Source: Coprinellus micaceus (taxonomy: Eukaryota; Basidiomycota; Agaricomycetes; Agaricales; Psathyrellaceae). From it: a stretch of 64,000 nucleotides of DNA. Both the position numbers and the translations under genes were made by a program. The stretch covers positions 682,001 through 746,000 of the forward strand of contig OX596336.1 of assembly GCA_951394405.1 (NCBI GenBank), read 5' to 3'. Positions 24,606 through 36,442 of this stretch are shown piece after piece. A model generated the notes under the pieces. The model did no database searches, was not told the DNA's origin, and worked only from the letters and a program-made list of their open reading frames with translations. Position 1 is the first letter of the stretch, and each line of letters starts with the position of its first letter.

Positions 24606-25367
24606 GCGTCGGGAGGACCGGATACCCCTTGTACTTGTAGTCACGGTTCCACTTGTAACAGTAATATGTACAGTAACAAAAACAACATCGGTAATCGAAT
24701 ATAGTTTGGGCCTCGGCAATTGCTATTTCTTGGGCTGAAGGTCCACGGTAGTCTGAAGGTCAGGCGTCCAATGTAACTGAATAGTGACTCGTGTCGAGTC
24801 AGCTACCAGCCCTTGCGAGTTGCGACTCCTTGGGCCCCTGTTGTTCATCAAGAGGGCCTAAACGATGGAGTTGCGCGCAACACCTATCGTACGCTGAGCG
24901 AGCGTGATAACCAACTCCGCCGTGTGCCCTGTGAGGTACGCATCAAAAGCGCCGGGCGCTTATTTAGAGGACCGGATCAATCGACGTCCCCGACTGTCGC
25001 AGCCGGCTCAGGCTGGCCAGTTCAGGAATCCAGGATAGCTGCAGATTTTCTGGCTTGGTGGTATCACCGTTGTCTAGAATGATAGTAAGCTTTCTAAAGC
25101 AGCCTCGGGAGCTTCCCCGCTGATGTCTCCCGCGGCCGTCAGAGTCGTCGGAACAGAATACGGTTCGACACGGAGGGAACAGTGAAGGAAACAAAGCTAG
25201 AGGTAGTATAAAGCGTGACGCCATCCGACCTGGGGAATATGGAGGTGTATGGGTACATTAAAAGGTGAGGGGGGGCGGCTCAGCCGTCGCAAGAGACATT
25301 GCGTCATGGGTATAATAGTATGGAGGGGTGAAGAAGTTGCTGTTTGAAGTGATGGGTTAAAGACGGT
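24606..25367. other. Intergenic region between DUF2828 and Hsp70-like gene 2
   Basis: Convergent 3' ends. Apart from the tRNA-like fragment at 24861-24929 nothing was recognised. Confidence 0.45.
24861..24929 (-). pseudogene. Degenerate tRNA-Ala-like fragment
   Basis: The minus strand from 24929 reads GGGCACACGGCGGAGTTGG followed by TTATCACGCTCGCTCAGCG. That matches the acceptor, D-arm and part of the anticodon arm of the tRNA-Ala genes at 43.8-44.2 kb with several changes. The anticodon stem no longer pairs, and the T-arm and 3' acceptor strand have decayed. Like the copy at 43844-43917, it is followed (on the plus strand) by a GCGCCGGGCGC palindrome within 35 bases. It may be a SINE-like or duplicated relic. 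Confidence 0.6.
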
Positions 25368-27873
25368 TCAGTCATAGATAACAGAAGCGGGGCCACTGTT
25401 TGTGGAGCGGGATGAGGTGAAGATTCAGCACGACCGATTTGAACAACGCACCGTTTTTCGACACCCTGCAAAGGAAGAAAACGTGCGGTGAGCTGCTGTT
25501 TGCGGAAGGCAAGGACGCGAGAAATGACGGCGTACATCCTCTATATATGCGATCTGGGCTTTCATTTCGGTCAAGCCGAAGAGAAGCACAATGTCGTAAG
25601 ATAGTTTGTAGTAGGGCCTCCCTTCGACATCGACATACTCTTTGAGTTTCACCCCCGAGAGGTCGGCTTCGACGGTGCAGGCCAGAGGGTACTTTCCTGC
25701 GGCGGTTGTTAGGGCTGATCCAATGTTTGAGGTGAGAGGCCTACCAAGTTCGTCCATCCAGGGGTGTGCTTTCGCACCCCCACCATAACTATGGATTAGG
25801 GATCGCTTCTTGGCTACTGACTCAAGGTCCCTCGTTGTATAATTGAAACCTCTGCGAAATTCCTGTGTGGCTTCAACCATGGTACCCTGAGAAATAGCAC
25901 ATGAAAATTGTTAGTGGGCGGTGCTTCGTGGCCTACCGGAACCGGGGACAGTACCATTGGGAGAATAGTATTGAAGTGGCCCCCTAGAACGGGTTTGCCT
26001 GTAACCCGATGAGTCCTGATGTGCCGACCTCGCTTGACATGCTCTGGCTTTGTTGAATCGTATGGTATATTGATTTCCATGCCGTAGGTTGCTCGCGACA
26101 TGCGCGAGCTGACGGCACCGTCAACATAATATGAGACGGCGCCGTTTGAAACAGCCTTATTCCTAGAAGTATTTCAGCAAGGCTTGCCAGCGCTGAGTCA
26201 AACCCAGATAGTTACACATGTGTGTCAGGTCGAGAGACAGTGATTCCGAGAGGTTCAACTCCGTCTCGTACCTTCTCATAGAGCCACTGGCTCGCCGAGA
26301 AGCCTCCGACAAGGAAGACTGTCTGACGCGGGTCAAGCCTTAGATGGGAAAAACGAAATGATATCCTTGGGACAGCACACCTTGATAGGAAATTGGGAAC
26401 CGGCCTGTTGTTCCTTGACGGCATTGACGATACACTTGGTAGAGGGCTCGAAGAACTTTGCGACGTCGTGCCTGAGCGAGTTCGTAAGTAACGTTGGAGG
26501 GGTGTAGAGGTGCCTAGCTTACCCTGCCAGAGTGAGACGGCCTCCCCGGATGTTCAATGTCGAGTCCCGTTCGCGGGCTGAGGCAAATTGGATATGGTGA
26601 GACTCGTCTTCCCGCTTAAATACGTGCTTCGTGTTTCTGTCGAAACGTGTGGTGAGGGTATCAACATCTGCTGAGTAACGGGTTCCTTCCAAGAGATCTG
26701 ACAGTCGCCGTGAGGTGAGAGCGCCGCTTTCTCGCGAGGAAGAGGCATACCTTCAAAGAAGCTTTTGGCTCGCATTGTTACGTAGGCTCCACCATGGAAG
26801 TAGCCTACGCAGGTGCATTAGAGGTGACAGCACTAGCCAAAAGGAACGGGATACAGCGTACACTGCGGAATGGCGATTTCGATAAAAGACCCGTTGGGGA
26901 GTTTGCGATATGTGGTCAAATCTATGGTGCCGCCCCCAGCGTCGACAATTAGGATCCCTGACGGTCCCTAGACGTAGCAGTCAGCGACGTTCAGATCGCC
27001 CAAAGCGACGACATACGTCGTCATTTCCTTGGACGCTGAGCCCGTTCGCGAGACAGAAGTGGAGACTGGCTTCTCCTTCGGTCACGAAGGTAACATTGGA
27101 GGCGGCTTCCGGGGTAGCACCTATCAAGCCAGCACGAATTGCAGCTTGACGCATTTCGTTCTGCTGAGGACCGCCCCAACCATTGGGATGAGTCAGAACG
27201 AAGAGGATATCGTTCTCGAGGGACGTCCATGTCGGTTCGCCATGAGTCTCAATGATATATGTCTTCGCACAGTCTCGGAGATATTTCATATAATCACTGA
27301 AGACTTCGATGACTGACTTGTTGAACGGTAGTGGAGGGACCTCTTCAGCGGGGTTAAAACGGGCCCCTTGTGTTTTTGGACGCATGTGAAGCTTAAACCT
27401 GTGTTTTTGAAGTCAACCAGAGTGTCACTCTGTGAAGATGACTCGAGAACTCACCAGACCGCCTTCCTCCAGCCTTCCTCTTCTGCGTCAGCCTCAATCC
27501 CTTCCTTCAGTGTCTCTGCACCGATAGCGCAAGGATCTCCATCAGAGTCGTAGTAGATGACTGTGGGTATTTTCGAGTCGCCCCCGACTTGCTCTTGGGA
27601 TGGGTACCTGCCGCGACATGTTCAACTTGCCTCCACAGCCATTGTTCTATCCCCCGATTCGTACCTGGTCACCGGCCTGATTTCGTACTCCTTCCCGGGA
27701 TCGAGAATGCTATATGACATGCGAAGGTCGGTTTAAAAGATCTTCTCGGGGAGGAGATGCAGGCTACGCAACCAGTACGAAATTCCGCTGAAGGTCGTTC
27801 CAATATCAAAGGCCAGGAGCAGCCGACGAGAAGTCCCCTTGTATTTTTTGCTGGTCTTCTTTTTCGTGGACAT
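25368..27873 (-). CDS. Hsp70-like (HSPA12-type) ATPase 2
   Basis: About 600 residues in roughly 14 exons. The start MSTKKKTSKKYKG is followed by RRLLLAFDIGTTFSGISY (27873 downwards). Then come SKIPTVIYYD, AIGAETLKEGIEADAEEEGW, FVTEGEASLHFCLANGL (about 27060), VDAGGGTIDLTTYRKLPNG (about 26930), FDRNTKHVFKREDESHHIQFASARERDS, TVFLVGGFSASQWLYEKV (about 26300), RPDTHV/NKAVSNGAVSYYVDGAVSSRMSRATYG, and LLFGLTEMKAQIAYIED. A 14-base microexon (25452-25465) encodes GVEK and part of R, and the last exon gives GPASVIYD, ending at 25368. It is divergent from partner gene A; the 289 bp between starts carry three GTCAC elements. An ATPase that changes conformation on nucleotide binding is implied by family; no substrate-binding domain of the classical type is seen. 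No lesion found. Confidence 0.87.
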
Positions 27874-28162
27874 AGTAGCTTCAACACTGCCCCTAGTGCA
27901 GACTTTTCACGGCTTCAGGATGACTGCAAGTCTCAAGGAGGACGAGGGTATGGGAGAGAAATTGACGCGCCCCAAATTGAACTGCCCCTGTCGCGCTCCG
28001 TCACACTCAGGGGTGTCACGGAATTGGTCACGCTGCGCATTCGCGTCTGCTCTGTTCCAGTCCAACTCGTTGCCCGCACAGATATTCTCTGCTCAGTGCT
28101 TCATACTGGCAATGTACCACCCTACTAGTGGGGAACCTCGTTATGCAAAGATATCGACCAAA
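27874..28162. promoter_or_regulatory. Shared divergent promoter of Hsp70-like 2 and partner A
   Basis: The 289 bp between the two proposed start codons contain GTCAC at 28000-28004, 28015-28019 and 28027-28031, within 32 bases. This is the same pentamer found clustered in the other divergent promoters of the locus. About one copy per 500 bp would be expected by chance on both strands. The function is inferred. Confidence 0.55.
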
Positions 28163-29845
28163 ATGAAGCCTAAAAACCCTGGTCGCAGCGGCAGCGACAA
28201 GACCCCTGGATCCAATAAGCAGACAGGATCCATCTCGCGACTTCCCAATTCATTCTCCAAGGATGCGTCAAAGAAGTCCCATGGAAGCTCTTCGAAGGAT
28301 CCAATTTGTTTAGGGGTCGTAGAGGGTGTTCTGGAGGATAACGGGGACGGCGAAAATCCGAATGGAAGCCCAGGTGGATCGCCCAATCGCTTTGCAGTCC
28401 TGGGAGTATCAAGCTCATTTCAAGGGACTAGTAGCTGCTGAAAAATCGAGCGGACGACGGAGATATTCGAGCCATGAGGGTGAGTGCTGGGGAGCGCTGC
28501 CCTGTATGAGAGTGTCGATTGACTTGTGTGATCGATTCAGCAGCAATGAAAAGGCCCCTCAGAGTACTCCAAGAAGACGATTTGCTGCATCGAGAGACCA
28601 CTCAACCCTCGAAACGCGTTCGTCACGTCGATGAGCAAGACGACGGTAGAAACCAAGAGGATACCTCACCAATCCTGAAGCTCGATCTCCGCAACACGGT
28701 CCGAAAGCGAGAGACTCGGACACTCGATTCAAAAGACGGCCAAGACAGTGTGCCTCATAAAGGCGAGAAGAGGCCGGACTTGCGAGACGCGTGCAGTGTC
28801 TTGGGAAAGAAACTGGACGCAATATCTCAAAGGTCTGCCGAGGCAGAGCGCGCACTCGACTATTCTCGCCGGAGAAGCGCGTACATCGAGGCGGAACTGG
28901 AGAAAACGAAGGAACTCCTAAGAACCCGTACTGAGGAGCTCACCATCGCCCAGGCCTTCATGACTACCGCAGATCGGTTCTCCGTGGCGGACGTTTGTCG
29001 CCTGGTTGAGCAACTCAACGACGATATTTACCAATGCTCCGCCCTACTCTCAGACCTTGTTCTTGAGAGCATAGGTGGCGCGAAGAGTGCAGACTCGAAG
29101 GAACTAGAAGAAAGCGTCAGGGCCTTCGTAAGAGTCTGGGATGAATCTCTGATCGCTCGCGTTCAAGCGGATGTAGCCAACGGCGACACCGTCCTGCTGG
29201 AAAGCATCATACAGTTTATCCTTGTAAGGCAATGTTCCACCATTTTTGATTCCATCTGTCCTGGGAATAGGGAGGTGGACAAGGAATTGCAAGCCTTGCG
29301 AAAAAGGATATGCCAATCTCGTACGCCGTCTCACTTTCAATATTAACAGACGTATTGAACGTAGCGTTCTTCCAGACGACCCTTCGATCGCCAGGAACTG
29401 GGTAGCGATGACGGTCGCGCAGTATAAGGACGACACAATGGATCCTCAGCCGGTCCTCAAGGTTGTGACAAGGATAATGATCGTGGCGGGGTGGCATCGG
29501 CCAAATTCAAGTTCATCCCGCTACCCCGAGGTGCTCACAGAGAAGTACACCGAAATAGCGACGAAAGCTGCTAAAATCAAGGAAATGGCACTCGAAGGAG
29601 TGCTATCCCAAGAGATTGCCCTGCTGAGCTACGTAAACGACACCAAATATCAGCCAGGTTCGATGCAAGGTGCATTCGAAGTTGGGAAACCGCGTCCAGC
29701 AGGGGCGAAGTCGTCCACATCACCGACAGAGAAGATCCTCTGTACGACTGCACTGGGTGTCCAGTGCGTGCGGCAGAGACCGATGCGAAGAGAAACTATC
29801 CTGAAGGCGAAAGTGCTGCTTCCCTCAAGCCTGGACCGGGAGTAG
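28163..29845 (+). CDS. Partner A: coiled-coil protein of the Hsp70-linked family
   Basis: I do not recognise a named family. The long central exon (from about 28541) has a Lys/Arg-rich part (KRPLRVLQEDD ... SKRVRHVDE). A heptad coiled coil follows (about 28790-28920), then the family signature LLRTRTEELTIAQAFMTTADRFSVADV with VEQLNDDIYQCSALLSD. After an intron at about 29319-29371 the C-terminal domain reads IARNWVAM ... GWHR ... EGVLSQEI ... MQGAFEVG ... CTTALGVQCV ... LKAKVLLPSSL, stopping at 29845. The first exon is uncertain. ATG 28163 opens a Ser/Lys-rich frame (MKPKNPGRSGSDK ... KDPICL) resembling the basic N-termini of D and G, but its frame does not join the central exon without at least two introns that I could not fix. 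Confidence 0.72.
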
Positions 29846-30818
29846 CTCATCCAACGCCGTGCGCTCTATACCACCATTTCTTCCTTTCGGCAAACTGTTC
29901 TATTGCTATTTGTGCCGTACGTTTGCGCCTACGCACCCAGTATATTTCTCCAAGGGGTGTCGCCGATTCAGATCATGGAAGGATTGATGGGAGGGGAGGT
30001 ATAGTAGACTCCCCCTAAAAAAGGAAATGCGTGGCTATGCCACCGGATGGCCGGCAGCAAGGTGCCGCTGGGTGGTGCGTATGAGTTTCCTGCATGTATC
30101 GCAGGAATTTGGGAGAAAGAAGAAGCAGATCGTGTACTTCAGCATACATAGAATAGTCTTCGTGGGCACAAGCCTTTTATTTTGCTCTCAGGAGGATACA
30201 CAGTCACGCAGATCGCCTTTGGGGTTCTGTACCCTTCAGGTTGGCACTTTCTCTGTACCAGCATCCCTTGAAGCGCTGAAAAAGTGTGCAAGATGATAAT
30301 TATGTTGTACGAGCCATTTAAAGAGGTTTCCTTCTCTCTTAGGAGTGGAGTTCTTGCTCACAGAGCAAGGAACCCCAGCGGCATCCATGTCGGCACGGTG
30401 AGAACGGGGTTTGCCGGGCTTTCGGAAGTTTCCGACTCAGGGTCGATGTGCCATCATCCCTTTCCAAGATCTCAATCGGCGACACCTCTTGTATTTCTCC
30501 CCTTGCAACCATTGTAACACCATCATGACGTAGCACGTCCAATTGATGACGAACAGAAATTAAGCGCCAGGCGCTTGTTCGTGTATCACCGCCGGAGCCA
30601 CATTTCGTATTCTTGAGGCCAAAACCTCAGCACTGGCACTTGTCCTGTTACCACTCGGCGTTCTCGAGCTTGGATTCACCGTCACATCAGCTCCCGCCAT
30701 AGCAAAATAGAAACGTCACGGAGATCGTTCCTAGACTAGGGGTATGTACAAAATTATATCAGGTATAGCTATAGCAGTCTCCAGGTCCGATAGGGAATCT
30801 GAAGTTCGCCTTGAACAC
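29846..30818. other. Intergenic region, convergent 3' ends of partner A and Hsp70-like 3
   Basis: No gene supported. A small palindrome AAGCGCCAGGCGCTT lies at about 30562. Nothing else recognised. Confidence 0.45.
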
Positions 30819-33379
30819 TCAATCTTCGTACACTATCGATGCGGGCCCCCTATGAATGTCGTCAGCCTTTCGGTATGAGGCAAAGTGGGGCAGGATGCAC
30901 ATACCTCTTCTCGATTCCCTGTGCGACGGGAAGAACATCAATATCACAATAACTGGTAAATATTCTCCCAATTATAACACTTACATCTTCTTGCCACGCG
31001 AGTTGGGCCTTCAACTCAGTGAGTCCGAACAAAAGGATGACTTCGTAATCCATTTCATAGTATAAACTGCCTGTAGGGTCCGTCATTTGTCTGGCCTGTA
31101 TACCCGAGGTATCCGCCTCGACCGTACACACGACGGGGTACATAGCTTCAAGATTCCCCAAAACGGAGTCAGCTTTAATGGTCACTTGAGAAATAAATGA
31201 GTATCGCACCAGGGTTGTCCCCAATCCAGTGCCGAGGTTCAGTAGATCTCCCAACGTATGAAAGTATTTCCAAAGATCGGCTTTCGAGTTCGTGGCGTTC
31301 CTTGGCGCCGTATTCGTAAGGGCGTCGGAACTCTTTGGTTTGCTTCACCATTGTACCCTGTATATCATGCGAGAGCGAGAGTCGCTCTGTGAGGGGAGAT
31401 TGTGCGCAGTAACTAGGAGAGCGAACCTTGGGGAGGATTGTCTCGAAGTTCTGGTCCAGTATAGGTACCTTGAGAGCGGGGTGAACTTGGACATGTCGAG
31501 CCCGCTGGAGGTGCTCCTGGTTTGATGAATCGTATACCTGGTATGTGGAGACACCATATGTAGCCCGAGCAACTCGAGTGCTGACAGCGCCGTCGACGAA
31601 GAAAGAGACAGCACCGTCTGAAACAGCCTTGTTTCTGCAGAGATAATAATCAACATCTCTATGGTGAGCAGATGACATCCGAAAGCATCAGGTACATACA
31701 CATGCGTGTCTGGGCGGGAGACAGTGATACCCAACGGCTCTATCGCTTGTCGAACCTTTTCATACAGCCAAGGACTCGCAGAGAAGCCGCCGACAAGAAA
31801 GGCGCTCTCCGTGTGCCATGTAAATACCAATTCAGGGAGGATGGCAACGGCAAACGCGTACCTTTATAGGAAATTGAGCCGTCGATTCCTGGGTTTTCAC
31901 GGCGTCAACAATGCACTGAATGGAAGGCTCGAAAAATTCAGAGATTCGATGGCTGAAAGGGTAAGCTGTCAACCTCAAGGTAACGGTCCAGGAAGGCGAG
32001 GACATGGCGTACCCAGGTATGGTGATTCGACCACTGCGAATATTTAGGCTCGAGTCGCGCTCTCTAACAGAGGCGAACTGGATATGGTGGGCTTCCTGCT
32101 CGTTCTTGAATACGTGCTTCGTATGTCTGTCGAAACGCGTGGTGAGGGTTTCCACATCAGAGACATATTTGCTTCCATCGAGCACGTCTGGAGGCAAGGC
32201 GTCAGACTGGGGTTAGGAGGAAGGGAGCATAGAATTGTGACCTTCGAAATAGCTCTCAGCCCGCATAGTAACGTACGCGCTGCCTTGAAAGTGACCTACG
32301 CTTCAGGACATCAGCATAGGCGACACTAGAAATGGGAAATGGCTTCTAACGAACATTGAGGAACTGCAATTTCCGCGAAGGTATGGTCGGGTAGCTTTCG
32401 ATAAGTCGTTAAGTCGATGGTCCCTCCTCCGGCATCGACAATCATGACGCCGTAAACTTCCTGAAGAATCGTCAGTAATTGGCTCGCCTTAGTCAACTGC
32501 GGCAGGTTGGGATACTCACACCCTTCTTTTGCGGCAGCTTCAATCCATTTGAGAGACAAAAATGGAGACTGGCCTCGCCCTCAGTGACGAAGGTCACGCA
32601 AGCAGCCCCCTCCTCGGTGTCAGGGATCAGACCAGCAAGAATGGCCGATTGTCTCAGCTGGGCTTGTTGCGCGCCTCCCCAACCGTTGGGATGAGTCAGA
32701 ACATACAGTATATCCTCTTGAACAGAGGCCCACAGACTCGCGCCATGTGTATCAGTTATGTAGGACTTTGCGCATTCCTTCAGGTACCTCATGTAATCGG
32801 CGAAGACCTGCTCAACGGTTTTCCCGTCTGGTAAAGCAGGCAGTCCTTCCTCGTGCGGATGGAAGCGAAACGAGGACGCGTCCACCTTCCTGGGTCGCAT
32901 ATGAAGTTTGAACCTGAGAGACGATCAGTCGAAAGTACGGCGGTCAAATGAGAACACCGTATCCTCACCAGCAAGCCTTCCTCCAACCAAACTCGGTAGC
33001 GTCGGCTTCGATCCCCTCCTTCAGGGTCTCGGCGCCGACTGCCCGAGGCGTTCCATTGGCATCATAGTATATCACAGTTGGGATTTTGGAGTCGCCCCCA
33101 ACGTGCTCCTGACACGGGAACCTTGTGGGTGGTCATTTCAACGCGCGCTTAGTCCTGCAATACCAAGTCCCACCTCGTCACTGGCTTGATCACTGGAATG
33201 TTTCCTGGATCGAGGACGCTACAGGGTGGTCTGCGTTCCATGTCGGCGCCCATTGTTCACAAGGGGACGACTAACCTATAGGAAATCCCACTGAATGTTG
33301 TGCCAATGTCGAAGGCCAGCAGAAGTCGTCGAGTTTCGCCATTATACTTCTTACGAGTTGGGGCACGGGAGCGGGGCAT
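30819..33379 (-). CDS. Hsp70-like (HSPA12-type) ATPase 3
   Basis: About 600 residues in many short exons. The N-terminus is MPRSRAPTRKKYNGETRRLL, followed by LAFDIGTTFSGISYR. Later motifs are GAETLKEGIEADATEFGW, THPNGWGGAQQAQLRQSA, FVTEGEASLHFCLSNGL (about 32570), VDAGGGTIDLTTYRKLPDH (about 32430), AFLVGGFSASPWLYEKV (about 31790), RPDTHV then NKAVSDGAVSFFVDGAVSTRVARATYG, and LLFGLTELKAQLAWQED. The 14-base microexon at 30905-30918 encodes GIEK and part of R, and the last exon reads GPASIVYED to 30819. It lies head-to-tail downstream of Hsp70-like 4 with 326 bp between. It has no adjacent coiled-coil partner, although its upstream region has the GTCAC/GTGAC cluster. No frameshift noticed. Confidence 0.86.
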
Positions 33380-33600
33380 TGTGCCGGATTTGAGAGGGGG
33401 TGGGCATGCGCAGTTAGACGCTGGAGCGCATCTGGTTTTGCGTTCAGCGGTCAAGTTCAAGAACTGAAATTAGCCCGCCGACGCGCTTGTCACGATTGTG
33501 ACAGCGTCCGTGTGCTGTGACGAATTGTCACGAGCCGAGGTAGGAGTCAAAAGAAGGACGCGTCGGAAGTGTCAATTTACGGTACATTAGAGGGATATTA
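33380..33600 (-). promoter_or_regulatory. Upstream region of Hsp70-like 3 with four GTCAC/GTGAC elements
   Basis: GTCAC at 33489-33493, GTGAC at 33498-33502, GTGAC at 33517-33521 and GTCAC at 33527-33531 form two opposed pairs, TTGTCACGATTGTGACAG and CTGTGACGAATTGTCACG. This is the clearest copy of the shared motif and it looks like two adjacent imperfect palindromes. Regulation by a dimeric factor is inferred. Confidence 0.55.
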
Positions 33601-33705
33601 TAGCGAAGTAGTTTATGAGCAAACGGTAAATAATCACGAAGGATGGTATGACGGGCCAGCCGAGTTGCTACGGGGGTGTTCTTCGACGGAACTGTGTCGA
33701 AGCTC

Positions 33706-36257
33706 TCACTCGTATACGATTGTCATGGGACCGCTGTAAACAAGATGGGATGGTCAGAGGATGATGCTGAAGGAGAAGCGCCTGGGCCGACCTACCGCTT
33801 TGCAACTCCCTGGAGAGCGGAGAGAGGGAGCGAGAGAGAGAGGTACGATCAGCGAATTGGCCTGAACAAGACAAGGAAGGGTCACGTACATCCTCCACGT
33901 ATGCGGCCTGTGCCTTCAGTTCAGTTAAGCCAAAGTGCAAGACAATATCGAAGTGGATGTCGTAGTAGGTCTCCCCACTGGCATTGGTATGCTTTACTGG
34001 CCGCACTTTGGATATGTCGGCCTCGATTGTGCATAGGGTGGAATATTTTTCTAACAAGGTCAATGTTGGGAAGGGCCCAAGGAGTTGAGGGGGAACTTGA
34101 ACCCACCAAGTTCGTCGGGCATAAAGAACGACTTTTCCTGCTTTCCCGTGTAGGAGATGATCTGGAACTTTCTCCGAGTCAACGTTGCAGGAACCTTCAC
34201 AGACAAAACGTAGCTGCGCCTGAATTCCTTCGTCGTTTCGACCATTGTACCCTGTGCACGCGAGTATAAGCGATGGTTCTGTACGCGGAACAGAAACCTC
34301 GATAACTACCACTGGTAGGATGGGACCGAAGAATCGATCGATGTATACCTTGCCATCCACAGGATCGACTTGAATGTGTTTAGCTCGTTTGACGAGCTCA
34401 GGGTCTGAGGAACTGTATTCGCGCACAACGCTAGTGCCATACGTAGATCGGGACATCCGTGTGCTGACGGCTCCATCGACGTAGTATGAGACTGCACCAT
34501 TCGAGACCGCCTTATTCCTGCGCGACCCTCGGTGAGTGAGCCTTGGTAGACCATGGACAACTGTGAAGGAAACAAACGTACACATGCGTATCAGGCCTAG
34601 AAACTTCGATTCCAAGCGACTCGATTCCCTCTTTCACATTCTCGTAGAGCCAGTGGCTCGCCGAGAAGCCTCCCACTAGGAACACCGCCTTTCAAAGCAT
34701 CGGATGTCAGCGTCACGGGGAGGTAAATGGTAGGTCTTGGGGACGTACCTTGATGGCATACCTTGAGTTCGTTTTCTGTTCTTTGACGGCGTCGATAATG
34801 CACTTGACGGAAGGCTCGAAGAACCCGGCGACTTTGTCTCTAAACTAGGAATGAGCGCTGGAAGGTCAAATTAGTAGGCCATCTCCGCTTACCCAGCCAA
34901 CGTTAGGCGGCCCCCACGTATTCCCAACGTCGAATCTCGTTCGCGAGCGGACGCGAACTGGATGTGGTGCGGCTCATCCTCCCGCTTGAAAACATGCTTC
35001 GTGTTCCTATCGAAGCGTGTGACGAGAGTTTCAACATCCGCAGAGTAACGGGATCCGTCCAAAAGGTCTGTAAGGACGGATTCTTAGAAGGCGTTGGTTC
35101 TAGCTCAAGGAGCGAGAACGAACCTTCAAAATAGCTCTTCGCTCGCATGGTAACGTATGCACTACCTTGTAGGTAACCTACGCGAGAAGTTGCGTCAGTT
35201 TAGGTTTGAATTTTAGAGAGGTGTCTCGGCGTACACTGCGGGATGGCTATCTCAGTGAAAGAACCGTCGTCAAGTTTGCGGTAGGTCGTTAAATCGATCG
35301 TTCCGCCTCCAGCATCAACGATTAGGACGCCTGTGGGTTCCTGCAAGGCCTTAATAAGCGAAACCCACATGCGGCAAGTACATTGTTCGTACCTCCTCCT
35401 CGTCTTGAACGGTCAGACCGTTCGACAGGCAGAAATGAAGGCTAGCTTCCCCTTCAGTAACGAAGGAGACCTGCGAAGCGCCTTCCTCAGTGTCGGGAAT
35501 CAGACCACCAAGGACGGCGGCTTGGCGCATCTGACTTTGCTGCGGGCCAGCCCAGCCGTTGGGGTGCGTCAAGACATACATGATATCGCCTTCGAGCGAC
35601 GCCCATAGCTTCTCCCCGTGGGGGTGGGTGTCGGTGATGTAGCTCTGCGCGCATTTGCGAAGGTACTTCATGAAGTCTCCGAAGATTTGGAGGACCGTTT
35701 TACCCAGAGGCAATGGCGGAACCTCTTCTTCCCTGGGACCCGACCCTCGACCCGACTTGGATGTCTTCGGTCGGAGATGAAGCTTGAACCTACTTGATGT
35801 TAGCAAAAGGAAGGAACCGAGAGAAACGAGTTTTCGTTCTAACCAGCGAGCCTTCCTCCATCCAAACTCTTCAGCATCACCCTCAATACCTTCCTTTAAT
35901 GTCTCTGCTCCAATCGCGCGCACCTCCCCTTCAGCATCGTAATAGATGACCGTCGGGATTTTCGAGTCGCCGCCAACCTGCTCCTGCGCGGGATACCTGC
36001 ATCACACATGCCAGGGCATGATTAGACAACACAAAACGAGCACCGGAAACTTCATACCTGGTCACTGGCCTGATTTCCGGAACCTTTCCTGGGTCCAAGA
36101 TACTGTAAATGAGCCGTTGGCATTGCGGGTTGATACAAAGAAGCACTGTGAAAGGCTCGAACCTGTAAGAAATCCCGCTGAACGTGGTGCCGATGTCGAA
36201 AGCAAGAAGCAGACGACGAGCGTCGCCTTTGTATTTGGGGCGCTTGGACTCGGCCAT
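33706..36257 (-). CDS. Hsp70-like (HSPA12-type) ATPase 4
   Basis: About 600 residues. The start MAESKRPKYKGDA is followed by RRLLLAFDIGTTFSGISYR. It continues with SKIPTVIYYDAEGEVRAIGAETLKEGIEGDAEEFGW, FMKYLRKCAQSYITDTHPHGEKLW, FVTEGEASLHFCLSNGL (about 35435), VDAGGGTIDLTTYRKLDDG (about 35310), FDRNTKHVFKREDEPHHIQFASARERDS, AVFLVGGFSASHWLYENV (about 34650), RPDTHV then NKAVSNGAVSYYVDGAVSTRMSRSTYG, and LHFGLTELKAQAAYVED. The 14-base microexon at 33796-33809 encodes GVAK and part of R, and the last exon GPMTIVYE ends at 33706. It is divergent from partner B, sharing a 185-bp promoter. Reading frames join cleanly. Confidence 0.86.
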
Positions 36258-36442
36258 GAGAAGAAGAGGAGTCGGGGGAGGAGGAGACGGTTCGAAATTG
36301 CGCGCTGGTCAATGCGTCACAAACCGCGTCCCGTCACGACCTGGTCTTAGCGCGTGATTTGTGACATGGTCCTTTGGTGTCACGCTCGATGGTCTCGGGG
36401 ACGCTCCTGTCCACCGTATCCTTCTCTCTTCCGACCAATATC
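36258..36442. promoter_or_regulatory. Shared divergent promoter of Hsp70-like 4 and partner B
   Basis: Only 185 bp separate the two proposed starts. GTCAC occurs at 36316-36320, 36333-36337 and 36379-36383, and GTGAC at 36361-36365, several next to GCG steps. This is the shortest of the four divergent promoters and so the best place to define the minimal element. Confidence 0.58.
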
